Source: Larkinella sp. C7 (GTDB taxonomy: Bacteria; Bacteroidota; Bacteroidia; Cytophagales; Spirosomataceae). From it: a stretch of 64,000 bases of DNA. A model generated the notes under the pieces. The model made no database searches. It was not told where the DNA came from and worked only from the letters and a program-made list of their open reading frames with translations. The position numbers and the translations under genes were made by a program. This document shows, piece by piece, positions 44,029 to 52,540 of this stretch. Where the stretch lies: contig NZ_VBSL01000007.1 of NCBI RefSeq assembly GCF_006149005.1, positions 62,001-126,000 of the forward strand. Direction: 5' to 3'. Each line of letters begins with the position of its first letter. Within the stretch, counting starts at the first letter, position 1.

Positions 44029-45099
44029 TTAAATCATTTTATCGTATTCAATGGATTGCGTGCCTTTTCGGGCCAGCGCCCGAACACCCGCCAGCAAGCC
44101 GGCAAACCGGCGGTCCTGGGTCAGTCCTTTCTGGTAGCGGGTATAAATCTGCTGCATCACCACCGAGTTTTTAAATAACCCAAATATATAATAGTACAGA
44201 ATGCCTGACAAGTCGCGGCCACTGCCTGCGGCATAGCGATCGGCAAATTCCTGACGGGTCAGATTGCCGGGCAACCACGTCAGATTGAACGATTTCTCAA
44301 ACGGACCGTCGTTGCTTTCGGCCCAGTAGGAGAGGGCGGTTCCGACATCCATGAGCGGGTCGCCCACCGTACACATTTCCCAATCCAAAACCGCCCGAAG
44401 GTCGGTCAGGTCGTCCGGATTCAGAACGACGTTGTCATATTTGTAATCATTGTGCAGCAAGGTCGGCGGATTTTCGGGCGGCAGATGATTCGTGAGCCAG
44501 CGGGCTAAAGCGTCCATGTCGGGCAAATCATCGGTTTGGGAATTTACGTAGCGACGGTGCCAGCCTTCCACCTGCCGACGAACGTAGCCTTCCGGTTTTC
44601 CCAACTGAATCAGACCGGTTTTCTGAATATCCAATGTGTGCAGTTGAACCAGGTTATCGACCAGCGATTCGGATGTACGACGCCATATTTCGGGCGGCAG
44701 GTTTAGTTTTGGAACGCTATGCGCCCGCAAAATGATACCGGAAACCCGCTTCATGACGTAAAACGGGCAACCCAGAACCGATTCATCGTCGCAGAATACC
44801 ACCGGTTCCGGAATTTTCGGGTAACCCGCCGACTGGAGCAGCGACAAAACCCGAAACTCCCGACCCATATCGTGACCGCCTTTGATCGTTGCGCCAAATG
44901 GCGGTCGACGGAGGACATACTCCTGCGGGTCGGTTTTGAGCAGATACGTCAGGTTGGAATACCCGCCGGGGAATTGTTCATAAACCGTAATGCTTCCGAA
45001 ACCGGGAACCGTATCGTTTAAATAAGCCGTTATCGCGGCCAGATCGAGTTCTTCACCGGGGCGGATGCGGGTGGCGGAGTCGGGGTTGAGATCAGCCAT
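44029..45099 (-). CDS. APH-type phosphotransferase linked to acyl-CoA metabolism
   Basis: The 356-residue kinase-like protein has 'QFPGGYSNLTYLL' (glycine-rich loop), the ATP-site 'YVLRRPP' lysine-like position, 'LLHNDYKYDNVVLNP' (HND 216-218, catalytic Asp) and 'LDWEMCTVGDPLMD' (DWE 239-241, metal site), i.e. the ACAD10/11 amino-terminal family, not the aminoglycoside-resistance group. In eukaryotic ACAD10/11 and in the Pseudomonas levulinate Lva system such kinases phosphorylate 4-hydroxyacyl-CoA before an ACAD acts. It overlaps the upstream ACAD gene by 8 bp, matching that pairing. Confidence 0.9.
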   Translation of the reverse strand: MADLNPDSATRIRPGEELDLAAITAYLNDTVPGFGSITVYEQFPGGYSNLTYLLKTDPQEYVLRRPPFGATIKGGHDMGREFRVLSLLQSAGYPKIPEPVVFCDDESVLGCPFYVMKRVSGIILRAHSVPKLNLPPEIWRRTSESLVDNLVQLHTLDIQKTGLIQLGKPEGYVRRQVEGWHRRYVNSQTDDLPDMDALARWLTNHLPPENPPTLLHNDYKYDNVVLNPDDLTDLRAVLDWEMCTVGDPLMDVGTALSYWAESNDGPFEKSFNLTWLPGNLTRQEFADRYAAGSGRDLSGILYYYIFGLFKNSVVMQQIYTRYQKGLTQDRRFAGLLAGVRALARKGTQSIEYDKMI

Positions 45100-46312
45100 T
45101 TTTCTTTTTCGTGTCCAAACCGTAGTCTTTCAAAATGCTCCGCGCCAGAGCGGATTTATGCACTTCGTCGGCACCGTCGTAAATCCGCGCCCCGCGTTCG
45201 TGCCGGTAATACCAGGCCAGCAAAAGATCGTCCGTAATGCCCATGGCCCCAAACGTCTGAATGGCCCGGTCGACCACTTTCAGCATGGTGTTGGCGACAA
45301 AAAACTTGATGGCCGAAATCTCGTTGCGCACACTCGCGGCTCCGAAACGGTCGATGTTGTGGGCCGTTCTTAACACCATCAGCCGGGCGGCATCGATTTC
45401 GGCGCGGCTTTCGGCAATGAATCCCTGAATAAACTGTTTTTCGCCCAGCCGGACGCCCGGTTCGATTTCGCGCGTGGCGGCCCGGCGGCACATCAGATCG
45501 AAACAGCGTTCACTGATGCCGATCCAGCGCATGCAGTGGTGAATCCGGCCCGGCCCCAGCCGTTCCTGCGCCAGCACAAAACCCAGTCCTTCGTCCCCGA
45601 TGCGGTTTTCGACCGGCACCCGCACGTTTTCGTAAACCACTTCCGAATGACTGCCCCAGTGGTCGCCCGAATCGCCCATGATGGAAATGTTGCGGACGAG
45701 CCGAAAACCGGGTGCGTCGGTGGGCACCAGAATCATACTGGCCCGGCGGTGGGGCGCGGCATCGGGCGTTGTGACGGCCATGACGATGGCAAAAGCCGCG
45801 CCGTCGGCGGAGGACGTAAACCATTTGTGACCGTTGATGACATACGCGTTGCCGTCCAGGATAGCGGTTGTTCCGAGTTGCGTGGGGTTGGAGCCAGCAA
45901 ATTCCGGTTCGGTCATCGAAAAACAGGAACGAATCCGGCCTTCCCGGAGCGGTTCCAGAAACCGTTGTTTCAGTTCGTCCGACGCGTGTTTATGCAGTAA
46001 CTCCATGTTCCCAATGTCCGGAGCCTGGCAATTGAAGGTATAATGCCCGAACGGACTGGTGGCCAGTACCTCGCTGATTTGCCCGAATTCACACAGCGTC
46101 AGGCCCAAACCGCCTTCATCCACATCGTGTTGCAAGCCCCACAAACCGGCTTTTTTGACCAGATCCCGTTTTTGATCCAGAACCGTAGCGACTTTGGAAA
46201 AAGGCCCGGTCAGGTGCCCGGCGGTTTCGAGCGGGATGATTTCGGTTTCAATAAAGGCCCGGATGCGGGGTACGAGGTCGCGGGTTCGGTCGGTGGCGAA
46301 AAGATCTTCCAT
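45092..46312 (-). CDS. Acyl-CoA dehydrogenase (ACAD10/11-like)
   Basis: I start at the ATG at 46312 ('MEDLFATDRTRDLVPRIRAF'), just after the upstream stop at 46317; an ATG at 46333 adds seven residues and overlaps it. The protein has 'LLHKHASDELKQRFLEPL', 'SCFSMTEPEFAGSNPTQLGT' (FAD site), 'VINGHKWFTSSADGAAFAIV' and 'IYDGADEVHKSALARSIL', the ADEVH form being typical of the ACAD10/11 and long-chain-hydroxy branch rather than the YEGTSE form. It is 8 bp overlapped by the APH kinase gene, supporting a joint pathway for hydroxyacyl-CoA breakdown (inference). Confidence 0.93.
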   Translation of the reverse strand: MEDLFATDRTRDLVPRIRAFIETEIIPLETAGHLTGPFSKVATVLDQKRDLVKKAGLWGLQHDVDEGGLGLTLCEFGQISEVLATSPFGHYTFNCQAPDIGNMELLHKHASDELKQRFLEPLREGRIRSCFSMTEPEFAGSNPTQLGTTAILDGNAYVINGHKWFTSSADGAAFAIVMAVTTPDAAPHRRASMILVPTDAPGFRLVRNISIMGDSGDHWGSHSEVVYENVRVPVENRIGDEGLGFVLAQERLGPGRIHHCMRWIGISERCFDLMCRRAATREIEPGVRLGEKQFIQGFIAESRAEIDAARLMVLRTAHNIDRFGAASVRNEISAIKFFVANTMLKVVDRAIQTFGAMGITDDLLLAWYYRHERGARIYDGADEVHKSALARSILKDYGLDTKKKNG

Positions 46313-46316
46313 GCTT

Positions 46317-47213
46317 TTAGTTAAAAACGACAATCAAAACCGCGCCGGTTACCATAATAACCGCGCCGATGAGCTTCTGGACGATGTTCTGTTCTTTAAA
46401 AAACTGATAACCGAACAGGACGTTGAGCAGGGCCGAGGTTTGGAACAAGGCGAGTACATACCCCACCTGCATACCGCCAAAGGCCGTATTGGTCGAAAAC
46501 TGCATCAATCCCGTTGTTACAAAAAGCGCGGCATAGGTCCCTTTGTGGGTAGAAAAGATCCGGATCTGGTCTTTCCAGCGACTGCGCAGCGTCAGCAATA
46601 CCCAACTGAAGGAAAACAGAAAACCCAGCACGCACCAGAGCACAAAGGTGGTCATGGGTGTGGACAAGAGCATGGCGCGTTTGATGAAAATCGCTTCGAT
46701 GGCCGAGCAAACCAGCGCGATCAGGCGAAACTGAATTTCCGGTTTTTTCAGAATGTCCAGCGAGAAACCCCGTCCGCGCTGGCCGGAACCCAAAACCACG
46801 TAACTCCCGGCGACAATCAGCAGGACGCCCACCACACCCATCCAACTGGGTATTTCGTTGAGCAGCAGAATGCCCAGCACCAGACTGACGACGGATTTGT
46901 AGGCATTGACCGGGCCGAGAACGGACAATTCGCCGGTTCGGATGGCTTTGATCAGGAGGACATTTCCCAGGACGCCGATCAAATTGAAAACAAGCACATC
47001 CCACCAGAAGGCCGGGGGCAGGTTTTCCAGATCCAGTTCAGACCAGAACGGGATTGTTAATATGCATAAAAAGCCATAGGTTGCGGAGGAGACAAACAGG
47101 GGCTCGGCAGCGCGTTGGGTGAGTTGTTTCTGGAAAACATTCGATAAGGGGCTCGATACAATGCGAACAAGAATGGCAACGGTAGTTAGGGTAAGGGCGA
47201 ATAACAACATCAT
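46317..47213 (-). CDS. EamA/DMT family transporter
   Basis: The 298-residue protein has ten predicted membrane helices in two repeats, with 'PVNAYKSVVSLVLGILLLNEIPSW' closing the first and 'LFGYQFFKEQNIVQKLIGAVIMVTGAVLIV' the second. Substrate unknown. It is first in the minus-strand unit that continues into the ACAD-APH-MDR-ACAD genes, with a gap of only 4 bp, so it may handle a pathway intermediate or product (inference). Its first 95 bp overlap, on the opposite strand, the frame of the polysaccharide deacetylase gene. Confidence 0.85.
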   Translation of the reverse strand: MMLLFALTLTTVAILVRIVSSPLSNVFQKQLTQRAAEPLFVSSATYGFLCILTIPFWSELDLENLPPAFWWDVLVFNLIGVLGNVLLIKAIRTGELSVLGPVNAYKSVVSLVLGILLLNEIPSWMGVVGVLLIVAGSYVVLGSGQRGRGFSLDILKKPEIQFRLIALVCSAIEAIFIKRAMLLSTPMTTFVLWCVLGFLFSFSWVLLTLRSRWKDQIRIFSTHKGTYAALFVTTGLMQFSTNTAFGGMQVGYVLALFQTSALLNVLFGYQFFKEQNIVQKLIGAVIMVTGAVLIVVFN

Positions 47214-48174
47214 AATCGGGTCTACAAATCAGGCTTTCAGGCTGCGATTCCGGCTTTTTATCGGTTTTTGGTTATTGACTTCCCACCTCTGGGCGCAGAA
47301 AAAAATTGTGATCACCGTCGATGATCTGCCGGGTGTTACCAGTTATTACCAAACCCCCGACGGTCGGCTGATCATGAATCAAAAACTGGTCCGGCATTTT
47401 CAGACGCACCGCGTTCCGGCCATCGGGTTTGTGGTTTCACAGTGGTTATACCGTGATGGTGCTCCTGATCCAAATCAGGTCAATGTACTAAAATTGTGGC
47501 TCGATGCCGGGCTGGAACTGGGAAATCATACGTTTTCGCACAAAGACTATACGGTTATTACGATCCCGGACTACCTGGACGAAGTAATGGGCGGGGAGAA
47601 AATCGTCAAAACCCTGGTGGAACAACGCGGCAAACCCTTCCGGTTTTTCCGGCATCCGTTCCTCCGCAAGGGAGAAACGCCCGCTAAAAAAGATTCTCTG
47701 GAGCGGTTCCTCATGCGACATAATTACCGTGAGGCACCTGTGACGGTCGATAATTATGATTTTCTGTTTTCCCACGCTTACGACAACGCACTGCTGAAAG
47801 GTGATACCGCGTCGGCGGCCGAGGTTGGTCGGCAGTATCTGGACTACATGACGGCCTACGTTCGCTACTATGAAGCGCAGTCGGATTCGCTTTTTGGCCG
47901 ACTCATTCCGCAGACGTTGTTGACGCACGCCAACACGATCAACGCGGCTTACATGGGCGAGTTGTTAACCCGGCTTGCGAAAAGCGGTTACACCTTTATT
48001 CCGCTGGATGAAGCCCTGAACGACGAAGCCTACCGCTCGAAGGATGGTTACATTGGCAAAGGCGGTATTTCGTGGATGCACCGCTGGGCGCTGACGCAGG
48101 GCAAAAAAGGCGCATTTTTCAAAGGCGAACCGGAAGTTCCGGCGATGGTGACCAAACTGGCCGACGGAAAGTAG
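47119..48174 (+). CDS. Secreted polysaccharide deacetylase (NodB homology) family protein
   Basis: NodB-type motifs are visible: 'IVITVDDLPG' (motif 1, TxDD), 'ELGNHTFSHKDY' (motif 2, HxxxH) and 'RFFRHPFLRKG' (motif 3). A signal sequence 'RLRFRLFIGFWLLTSHLWAQ' immediately precedes motif 1. The start is uncertain: ATG codons at 47119, 47161 and 47173 all lie inside the opposite-strand EamA gene, and no ATG exists closer to the signal peptide, so the true start may be 47173 or a non-ATG codon. It would remove N-acetyl groups from an envelope or imported polysaccharide. Confidence 0.87.
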   Translation: MSCFWKTFDKGLDTMRTRMATVVRVRANNNIIIGSTNQAFRLRFRLFIGFWLLTSHLWAQKKIVITVDDLPGVTSYYQTPDGRLIMNQKLVRHFQTHRVPAIGFVVSQWLYRDGAPDPNQVNVLKLWLDAGLELGNHTFSHKDYTVITIPDYLDEVMGGEKIVKTLVEQRGKPFRFFRHPFLRKGETPAKKDSLERFLMRHNYREAPVTVDNYDFLFSHAYDNALLKGDTASAAEVGRQYLDYMTAYVRYYEAQSDSLFGRLIPQTLLTHANTINAAYMGELLTRLAKSGYTFIPLDEALNDEAYRSKDGYIGKGGISWMHRWALTQGKKGAFFKGEPEVPAMVTKLADGK

Positions 48175-48240
48175 CTGGAACAATTCATGTCCCATCCGTT
48201 CCGATTCATCCGGACATCCTGACTTTTCCGTCGAAACGGC

Positions 48241-48272
48241 TTTGGTTTGCTGGCGGCTTTCCACCACCTTTG
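48241..48272 (+). promoter_or_regulatory. Putative promoter of the CPBP gene
   Basis: TTTG (48241-48244), 20 nt, CACCTTTG (48265-48272), one mismatch in the -7 box; the box ends only 7 nt before the ATG, so the mRNA may be almost leaderless. Confidence 0.45.
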
Positions 48273-48279
48273 AACCACC

Positions 48280-49218
48280 ATGCGTACCCTGATCCGCTAC
48301 CTCCGCGAACACCTGAAAGCCGACTTTCGCGCCGACTTATATGCCGCAGCCGCCGTGTTTCTGGCGGTTTGCATCAGCATCAATTATTACCTTGATTTTG
48401 AGGATAGTTACATCGACGCGTATCGGGGCGAAAACATCCGGATCCTCTTCTATTTTCTGCTGTATGCTTTTGCCTATTATTCCGGGGTGTGGTTATGGAC
48501 GCACTTTCACCAGCGGCTGGACATCTGGCGACGGCGGGATTTCTGGGTGTATAGCCTGGCGGGTCTGGCGATTTACAGTTGGTACGCCGGTTTTTACGGA
48601 TTCAATGACTGGAGTCACGCGGTTTTTGACGGACAGATTTACCAGTTTGCGTTTTATTGCCTCCGCAACTGGCAGTCGCTGCTGACGGTTTTGCTGCCGT
48701 TGCTGCTCTTTTACGGGTTCGTCGAAAAAGAATCAAACGGTTTTTACGGCCTGCGTCCGAAGTGGAAAGGGCTGCAAATTTATTTTATTCTGCTGCTGTG
48801 CATGGTGCCGTTGATTACCTACGCGTCTTTCCAGCCGTCTTTTCTGGAATCGTATCCAACCTACCGCGACACCAACGCCGACGAGTTTTTCAACGTGCCG
48901 GAATGGGTAACGGCTTTGGTGTATGAACTGGCCTACGGCTGGGACTTTGTGCCGACGGAGTTGATGTTTCGCGGTTTTCTGGTGATCGGCATGGCGCGGA
49001 TTCTGGGCCGGGGCACGGTTTTTCCGATGGTGATCACCTATGCTTTCATTCACTTCGGAAAACCGCCCGGCGAAACGATCAGCTCCATTTTTGGGGGTTA
49101 CATTCTGGGCGTCATTGCGCTCCAGACCCGCAGCATCTGGGGCGGCATCATCATTCACCTCGGCGTGGCCTGGCTCATGGAACTGACGGCGTTTTTGCAG
49201 TTGGGGTTGGGGAAATAA
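48280..49218 (+). CDS. CPBP family intramembrane protease (Rce1/CAAX-protease-like)
   Basis: The 312-residue protein has about eight membrane segments; the C-terminal half holds the CPBP motifs 'PTELMFRGFLVIG' (motif 1, Glu and Arg), 'YAFIHFGKPPGE' (motif 2, His) and 'IWGGIIIHLGVAWLME' (motif 3, His), the presumed glutamyl/His active site. Motif 1 has a single Glu (TELMFR) instead of the usual EExxxR pair. The N-terminal half with several Tyr/Trp-rich helices is family-specific. The natural substrate is unknown. Confidence 0.88.
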   Translation: MRTLIRYLREHLKADFRADLYAAAAVFLAVCISINYYLDFEDSYIDAYRGENIRILFYFLLYAFAYYSGVWLWTHFHQRLDIWRRRDFWVYSLAGLAIYSWYAGFYGFNDWSHAVFDGQIYQFAFYCLRNWQSLLTVLLPLLLFYGFVEKESNGFYGLRPKWKGLQIYFILLLCMVPLITYASFQPSFLESYPTYRDTNADEFFNVPEWVTALVYELAYGWDFVPTELMFRGFLVIGMARILGRGTVFPMVITYAFIHFGKPPGETISSIFGGYILGVIALQTRSIWGGIIIHLGVAWLMELTAFLQLGLGK

Positions 49219-49255
49219 CCGTATGATTAGGCCTGTTTCCATAAAATTGCAGTCC

Positions 49256-49837
49256 ATGAAATACCTTGTCCTGTTTCTGTCTCTCCTCTCATATCCGCTC
49301 TACAGCCAGTCGAATGGGGTCGGATTGGGGCCGTTTCGAATTGGGATCACTACACCGGATTCTTTGCACCAGCCCGGTTTTCAGGAACAGGAGCTGGTGG
49401 TTGTCAAAGGAACGCTCGCCTTGGCCTGCACGAATATGCGCGTTTTTAAAGCCGATGCTGTTGAATTGCAGGGAATTACGATTGCTGCGTTATTTCTGGT
49501 CTTTCACGAGAACCGCCTGTATCGGATTACCTGCGAGTTCGATGAGCCGTTGCAAACGGCTTTCGTTGCCCAACATGGCAAAGGCCAAAAGAGACCGGCC
49601 AAGCGCCTTGCCTTGTGTGACCAGAGCAATGCGAAGCGCCTGGTTCTGGAGAGCGAAAGCTGGCAACTGGGTGATTGCGTAGCCCTGGCGATTCGTGCCG
49701 TGGGGACCAATGCCCGTTGTGAGCCGGAGCAAACGTCCCGACTGACCATCGCGAGTCCGTCAGTCGCTTCCATCACGTCGGAATGTGATCTGGATCATCT
49801 GGACCCTTATTTTGAGGGAATTGGGGTGAAGCGGTAG
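49256..49837 (+). CDS. Small secreted protein of unknown function
   Basis: I start at the ATG at 49256, which opens a signal peptide ('MKYLVLFLSLLSYPLYSQS'); an upstream ATG at 49223 is also in frame. The 193-residue product has 'NGVGLGPFRIGITTPDSL' just after the cleavage site and a pair of Cys residues in the C-terminal part. The overall feel is of the exported hypothetical proteins common in Cytophagales. It lies 37 bp after the CPBP gene and may be co-transcribed. I recognise no domain. Confidence 0.6.
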   Translation: MKYLVLFLSLLSYPLYSQSNGVGLGPFRIGITTPDSLHQPGFQEQELVVVKGTLALACTNMRVFKADAVELQGITIAALFLVFHENRLYRITCEFDEPLQTAFVAQHGKGQKRPAKRLALCDQSNAKRLVLESESWQLGDCVALAIRAVGTNARCEPEQTSRLTIASPSVASITSECDLDHLDPYFEGIGVKR

Positions 49838-49942
49838 GCAAAGTTTTTCAACACGGTTGAAGAAACGGCTGTCGGGGATTTTGCGTTAAAAAGGCATTTC
49901 AGTCAGTTGCATAATTTAGGACAACCACTCAGAGACCTCGCT

Positions 49943-50077
49943 ATGGATAGCATTGCCAAATTTGTAAGTATCGAAAAGGACGCAGCTTATCTGATCGGTT
50001 TTGACAAAAAAGAAGAAAAGCTGGTTGCCAGCCTTTTAAAGAAACTCGATTACAGTCTTGAACAAATAAAACTGTGA
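49943..50077 (+). CDS. Possible 44-residue protein or gene remnant
   Basis: ATG at 49943, TGA at 50075-50077. The hydrophilic product ends 'LVASLLKKLDYSLEQIKL', a helix-turn-helix-like tail seen at the C-termini of Rpn-type or transposase-linked small proteins, so it may be a relict. There is no signal peptide. It sits 8 bp before the repeat element. Coding status is uncertain. Confidence 0.3.
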   Translation: MDSIAKFVSIEKDAAYLIGFDKKEEKLVASLLKKLDYSLEQIKL

Positions 50078-50084
50078 GATTATT

Positions 50085-50236
50085 GACCCCGGAGGGGTCT
50101 GATGTTAATAGCAAATCGGTATTTTAAGAGCTTCAGGCGTGCCGGAGGTACGCAACTAAGCCTATATTGCGTACCTCCGGCACGCCTAGAGTTCTTAAAA
50201 TACCGATTTGCTATTAACATTACGTGCCGCTGGCAC
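50085..50236. repeat. Compound palindromic repeat (REP-like element)
   Basis: The core is a 119 bp near-perfect palindrome: arms 50102-50155 and 50167-50220 match over 28 bp (starting ATGTTAATAGC), differ in a 5 nt block, and match again over 21 bp (AGGCGTGCCGGAGGTACGCAA). Loop 11 nt. It is flanked by two small hairpins, GACCCCGGAGGGGTC (50085-50099) and GTGCCGCTGGCAC (50224-50236), so the unit contains four C/G-rich hairpin cores with a common pattern. No transposase is adjacent. The layout resembles an inverted pair of REP sequences. Confidence 0.85.
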
Positions 50237-50329
50237 TTAAACAATTGTCAGGTATGAGCATCATCTCATAGTTGGCGTTCTTTTTACTATTTACAAGCTT
50301 CCGGTAGTGTTGAATTTCTTCAGTTTCAA

Positions 50330-51904
50330 CTATTTCCCCTCCCCCGACAGCGGCACCAGTTTCGCCGACAAATCCGGGGTTTTCATGGCCGCATCGAAGG
50401 GATACATTGGTCGTTTGATCCGTTTGTACGGTAAGCGCGCTAAATCCTGATCGACACCGCCCGGCGTCAGTGCCATAATCCAGTCGGCCTGCATGGCATA
50501 GAGTTCCGGTTCGAGATAGCCGATTTTGACGACCACAATATCCGATTGGCGGGGATTCAGGCCCAAGCGGGTGAAGTCGATTTCCTTGTGATACGGTTTT
50601 CGTTTTTGGGTAACGATGACATGCACGCTGCCCACTTTTACGACCACCTCAACTTCTGCGTTGATATCGCCTTTGACAATGGCTTCGACCGTGCCCTTCA
50701 GCGGAACCGGCGGAGCAAACCGGGCATCGACCCGCGCACCCGCAACGCCTTCCACCTGTCCACCAATGCCCGCAGCCATCGCCTTTTTCACCAATTCCGG
50801 ATCGGGAATCGACGCGTAGATCAGTGACGGGCCATCCGCCCGCTGAAATTCCGGACGCTTCAGAATCTGCGTAAGCGTCCAGGTGACGTCACCTGCACCA
50901 CCCGCCGTCGGGTTGTCGCCGGTATCGCTGATAAAAAAAGGATGCTTCTGGCTGACCAGGGCTTTGGCCAGAACGTCTTCCAGTTTACCCGTCGGGGCAA
51001 CAAAATCGAATTGGTTTCGGACCTTCCAGAACGCCTGCGCCAGTTTTTCGGCCGTTTGAATGACCTTGGCTTTGTCATCACCGACCGCCATCACCACGGC
51101 ATGGTTGCGGGGTTCGTCCGCCCAGGCGTAACCAATCCAGATGGCCGCATCGACAATGCCAGCCTGGTGGTCGGCCAGGGGAGCCACCTGTTGATACAGA
51201 CTTTTGCCGGGTTCGATGCGCGTACTTGTTTTTTCGCCCGGCAACAGAATCGGGATCGGTATCCAGGCTTTGTAGGCCGGTTTTCCCTTGCCGCTTTTGA
51301 TGCGCTCCAGCAGGTTGACGACGGCCCGTTCTTTGGTTTGCATGGCATCCTCGTGCGGAGCCATCCGGTAACAGGTCATCAGGTCGGTGTTCTGGGCCAG
51401 CCGCCACGACACGTTGCCGTGCAAATCCATCGACGTGGAAATGAGGGTTTTATAACCGATTACTTTGCGGATTCGGGTAATGAAATCGCCTTCCGGATCG
51501 TCCAGCCCCTTGACGCTCATGGCGCCGTGAATGTCGAAATACAACCCATCGTAGGGACCGTATTTTTTGAGTGAATCCAGCGTTTTGCTGACGAGCGATT
51601 CGTAGGCTTCCCGCGTGACGGCTCCGCCCGGCAGCGATTTGCCGACGATGGTGGGCACCCAGGCTGCTTGTTTGCGCAGGGGCGAAACCGGCATCATAAA
51701 CGGGTAGGCGTTGTAGATCTCCCCGCCATACCGGGCATGAAAGGCTTCTTCGTGCGTAACGGCCGGGGAAAACGTGCTGGATTCGATGCCTAGTCCGGCG
51801 ATGGCGATGCGGGGTAACTTCGGCGCACCAGTGCTGCTGGTCGATTGGGCAAACGCGGCCTGAGCCACCGAAAGCCAAAGTGCCACGAAGAAGAGTTGTT
51901 TCAT
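50330..51904 (-). CDS. M81 family metallopeptidase (MlrC-like), secreted
   Basis: The 524-residue protein has a signal peptide ('FFVALWLSVAQAAFAQ') followed by the M81/MlrC domain: 'RIAIAGLGIESSTFSPAVT', 'YDGLYFDIHGAMSVKGLDDPEGDFI', 'LISTSMDLHGNVSWRL' with His-Asp metal ligands, 'MAPHEDAMQT', and the late MlrC_C region ('SDTGDNPTAGGAGDVTW'). MlrC hydrolyses linear microcystin fragments in Sphingomonas; most homologues have unknown peptide or amide substrates. It is a single gene with no linked microcystin-degradation genes, so that specific role is not implied. Confidence 0.92.
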   Translation of the reverse strand: MKQLFFVALWLSVAQAAFAQSTSSTGAPKLPRIAIAGLGIESSTFSPAVTHEEAFHARYGGEIYNAYPFMMPVSPLRKQAAWVPTIVGKSLPGGAVTREAYESLVSKTLDSLKKYGPYDGLYFDIHGAMSVKGLDDPEGDFITRIRKVIGYKTLISTSMDLHGNVSWRLAQNTDLMTCYRMAPHEDAMQTKERAVVNLLERIKSGKGKPAYKAWIPIPILLPGEKTSTRIEPGKSLYQQVAPLADHQAGIVDAAIWIGYAWADEPRNHAVVMAVGDDKAKVIQTAEKLAQAFWKVRNQFDFVAPTGKLEDVLAKALVSQKHPFFISDTGDNPTAGGAGDVTWTLTQILKRPEFQRADGPSLIYASIPDPELVKKAMAAGIGGQVEGVAGARVDARFAPPVPLKGTVEAIVKGDINAEVEVVVKVGSVHVIVTQKRKPYHKEIDFTRLGLNPRQSDIVVVKIGYLEPELYAMQADWIMALTPGGVDQDLARLPYKRIKRPMYPFDAAMKTPDLSAKLVPLSGEGK

Positions 51905-52059
51905 AGTTACAAGTTAAAGCATTTCGCCCATCTTTAAAATTTCTGGCTGAATCTGCCTTTTAGCTGCTATAAATTCAACCTGTCGTTCAATTTTCTGGTA
52001 CGATATGAGCCGTTTTTTACTATTTTTAGAAGGTAGCTGACTGCGATAAACCGACGATC

Positions 52060-52482
52060 ATGGCAAAAAATAAAACAACGGAAACCGAGCACAGTGTATC
52101 CGCTTATCTGAATGCGATTGCGAATGAGAAACGACGCAGCGATTGCACGGAACTGGTTGCCTTAATCACTGCACAAACCGGGCTTGAACCTAAAATGTGG
52201 GGTACAGGCATTGTCGGCTTCGGCAGATACCATTACAAATATGAGAGCGGACATGAAGGTGACGCCCCGCTGATTGGGCTCGCTTCCCGTGCCAATGCCA
52301 TTACCCTGTACATGGCTTCCGATCTCGAAGAGAAAGCGTTATTGTTACAACAGTTTGGCAAGCACAAAACCGGGAAAGGCTGCATTTACATCCAAAAACT
52401 GGAAGACATTAACACGGATGTCCTGGGCCAAATGGTGCAGAATTCGGTGAAATACCTGAAAGGTCGGTATCAAACCACCTGA
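52060..52482 (+). CDS. DUF1801 domain protein
   Basis: The 140-residue protein matches DUF1801 (YdhG-like): 'VSAYLNAIANEKRRSDCTELVALI', 'PKMWGTGIVGFGRYHYKY', 'APLIGLASRANAITLYM' and 'GKGCIYIQKLEDINTDVL'. The family adopts a small alpha/beta fold and has no established enzymatic role. No signal peptide, single gene, convergent with the GT39 gene. Confidence 0.9.
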   Translation: MAKNKTTETEHSVSAYLNAIANEKRRSDCTELVALITAQTGLEPKMWGTGIVGFGRYHYKYESGHEGDAPLIGLASRANAITLYMASDLEEKALLLQQFGKHKTGKGCIYIQKLEDINTDVLGQMVQNSVKYLKGRYQTT

Positions 52483-52540
52483 TCGTTTTCGCTTTTTGGT
52501 AATGAACTGACCCGTTGGTAAAACGGAATACAGCCTTCAA

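Larger units (their letters stand above)
49838..50329. other. 492 bp gap with a 44-codon frame and a compound palindrome
   Basis: Between two convergent genes. The left part has a small frame at 49943-50077, the middle a large palindromic repeat (50085-50236), and the right part (50237-50329) is plain A/T-rich sequence with nothing recognised. Confidence 0.6.

Noticed and set aside
44029-45099. An aminoglycoside resistance phosphotransferase
   Set aside because: The gene sits in an acyl-CoA dehydrogenase unit and matches the ACAD10/11-type APH branch; nothing points to drug resistance.
50330-51904. A microcystin-degradation (mlr) locus
   Set aside because: Only the MlrC-like M81 protein is present; mlrA, mlrB and mlrD are not adjacent, and M81 proteins are widely distributed.
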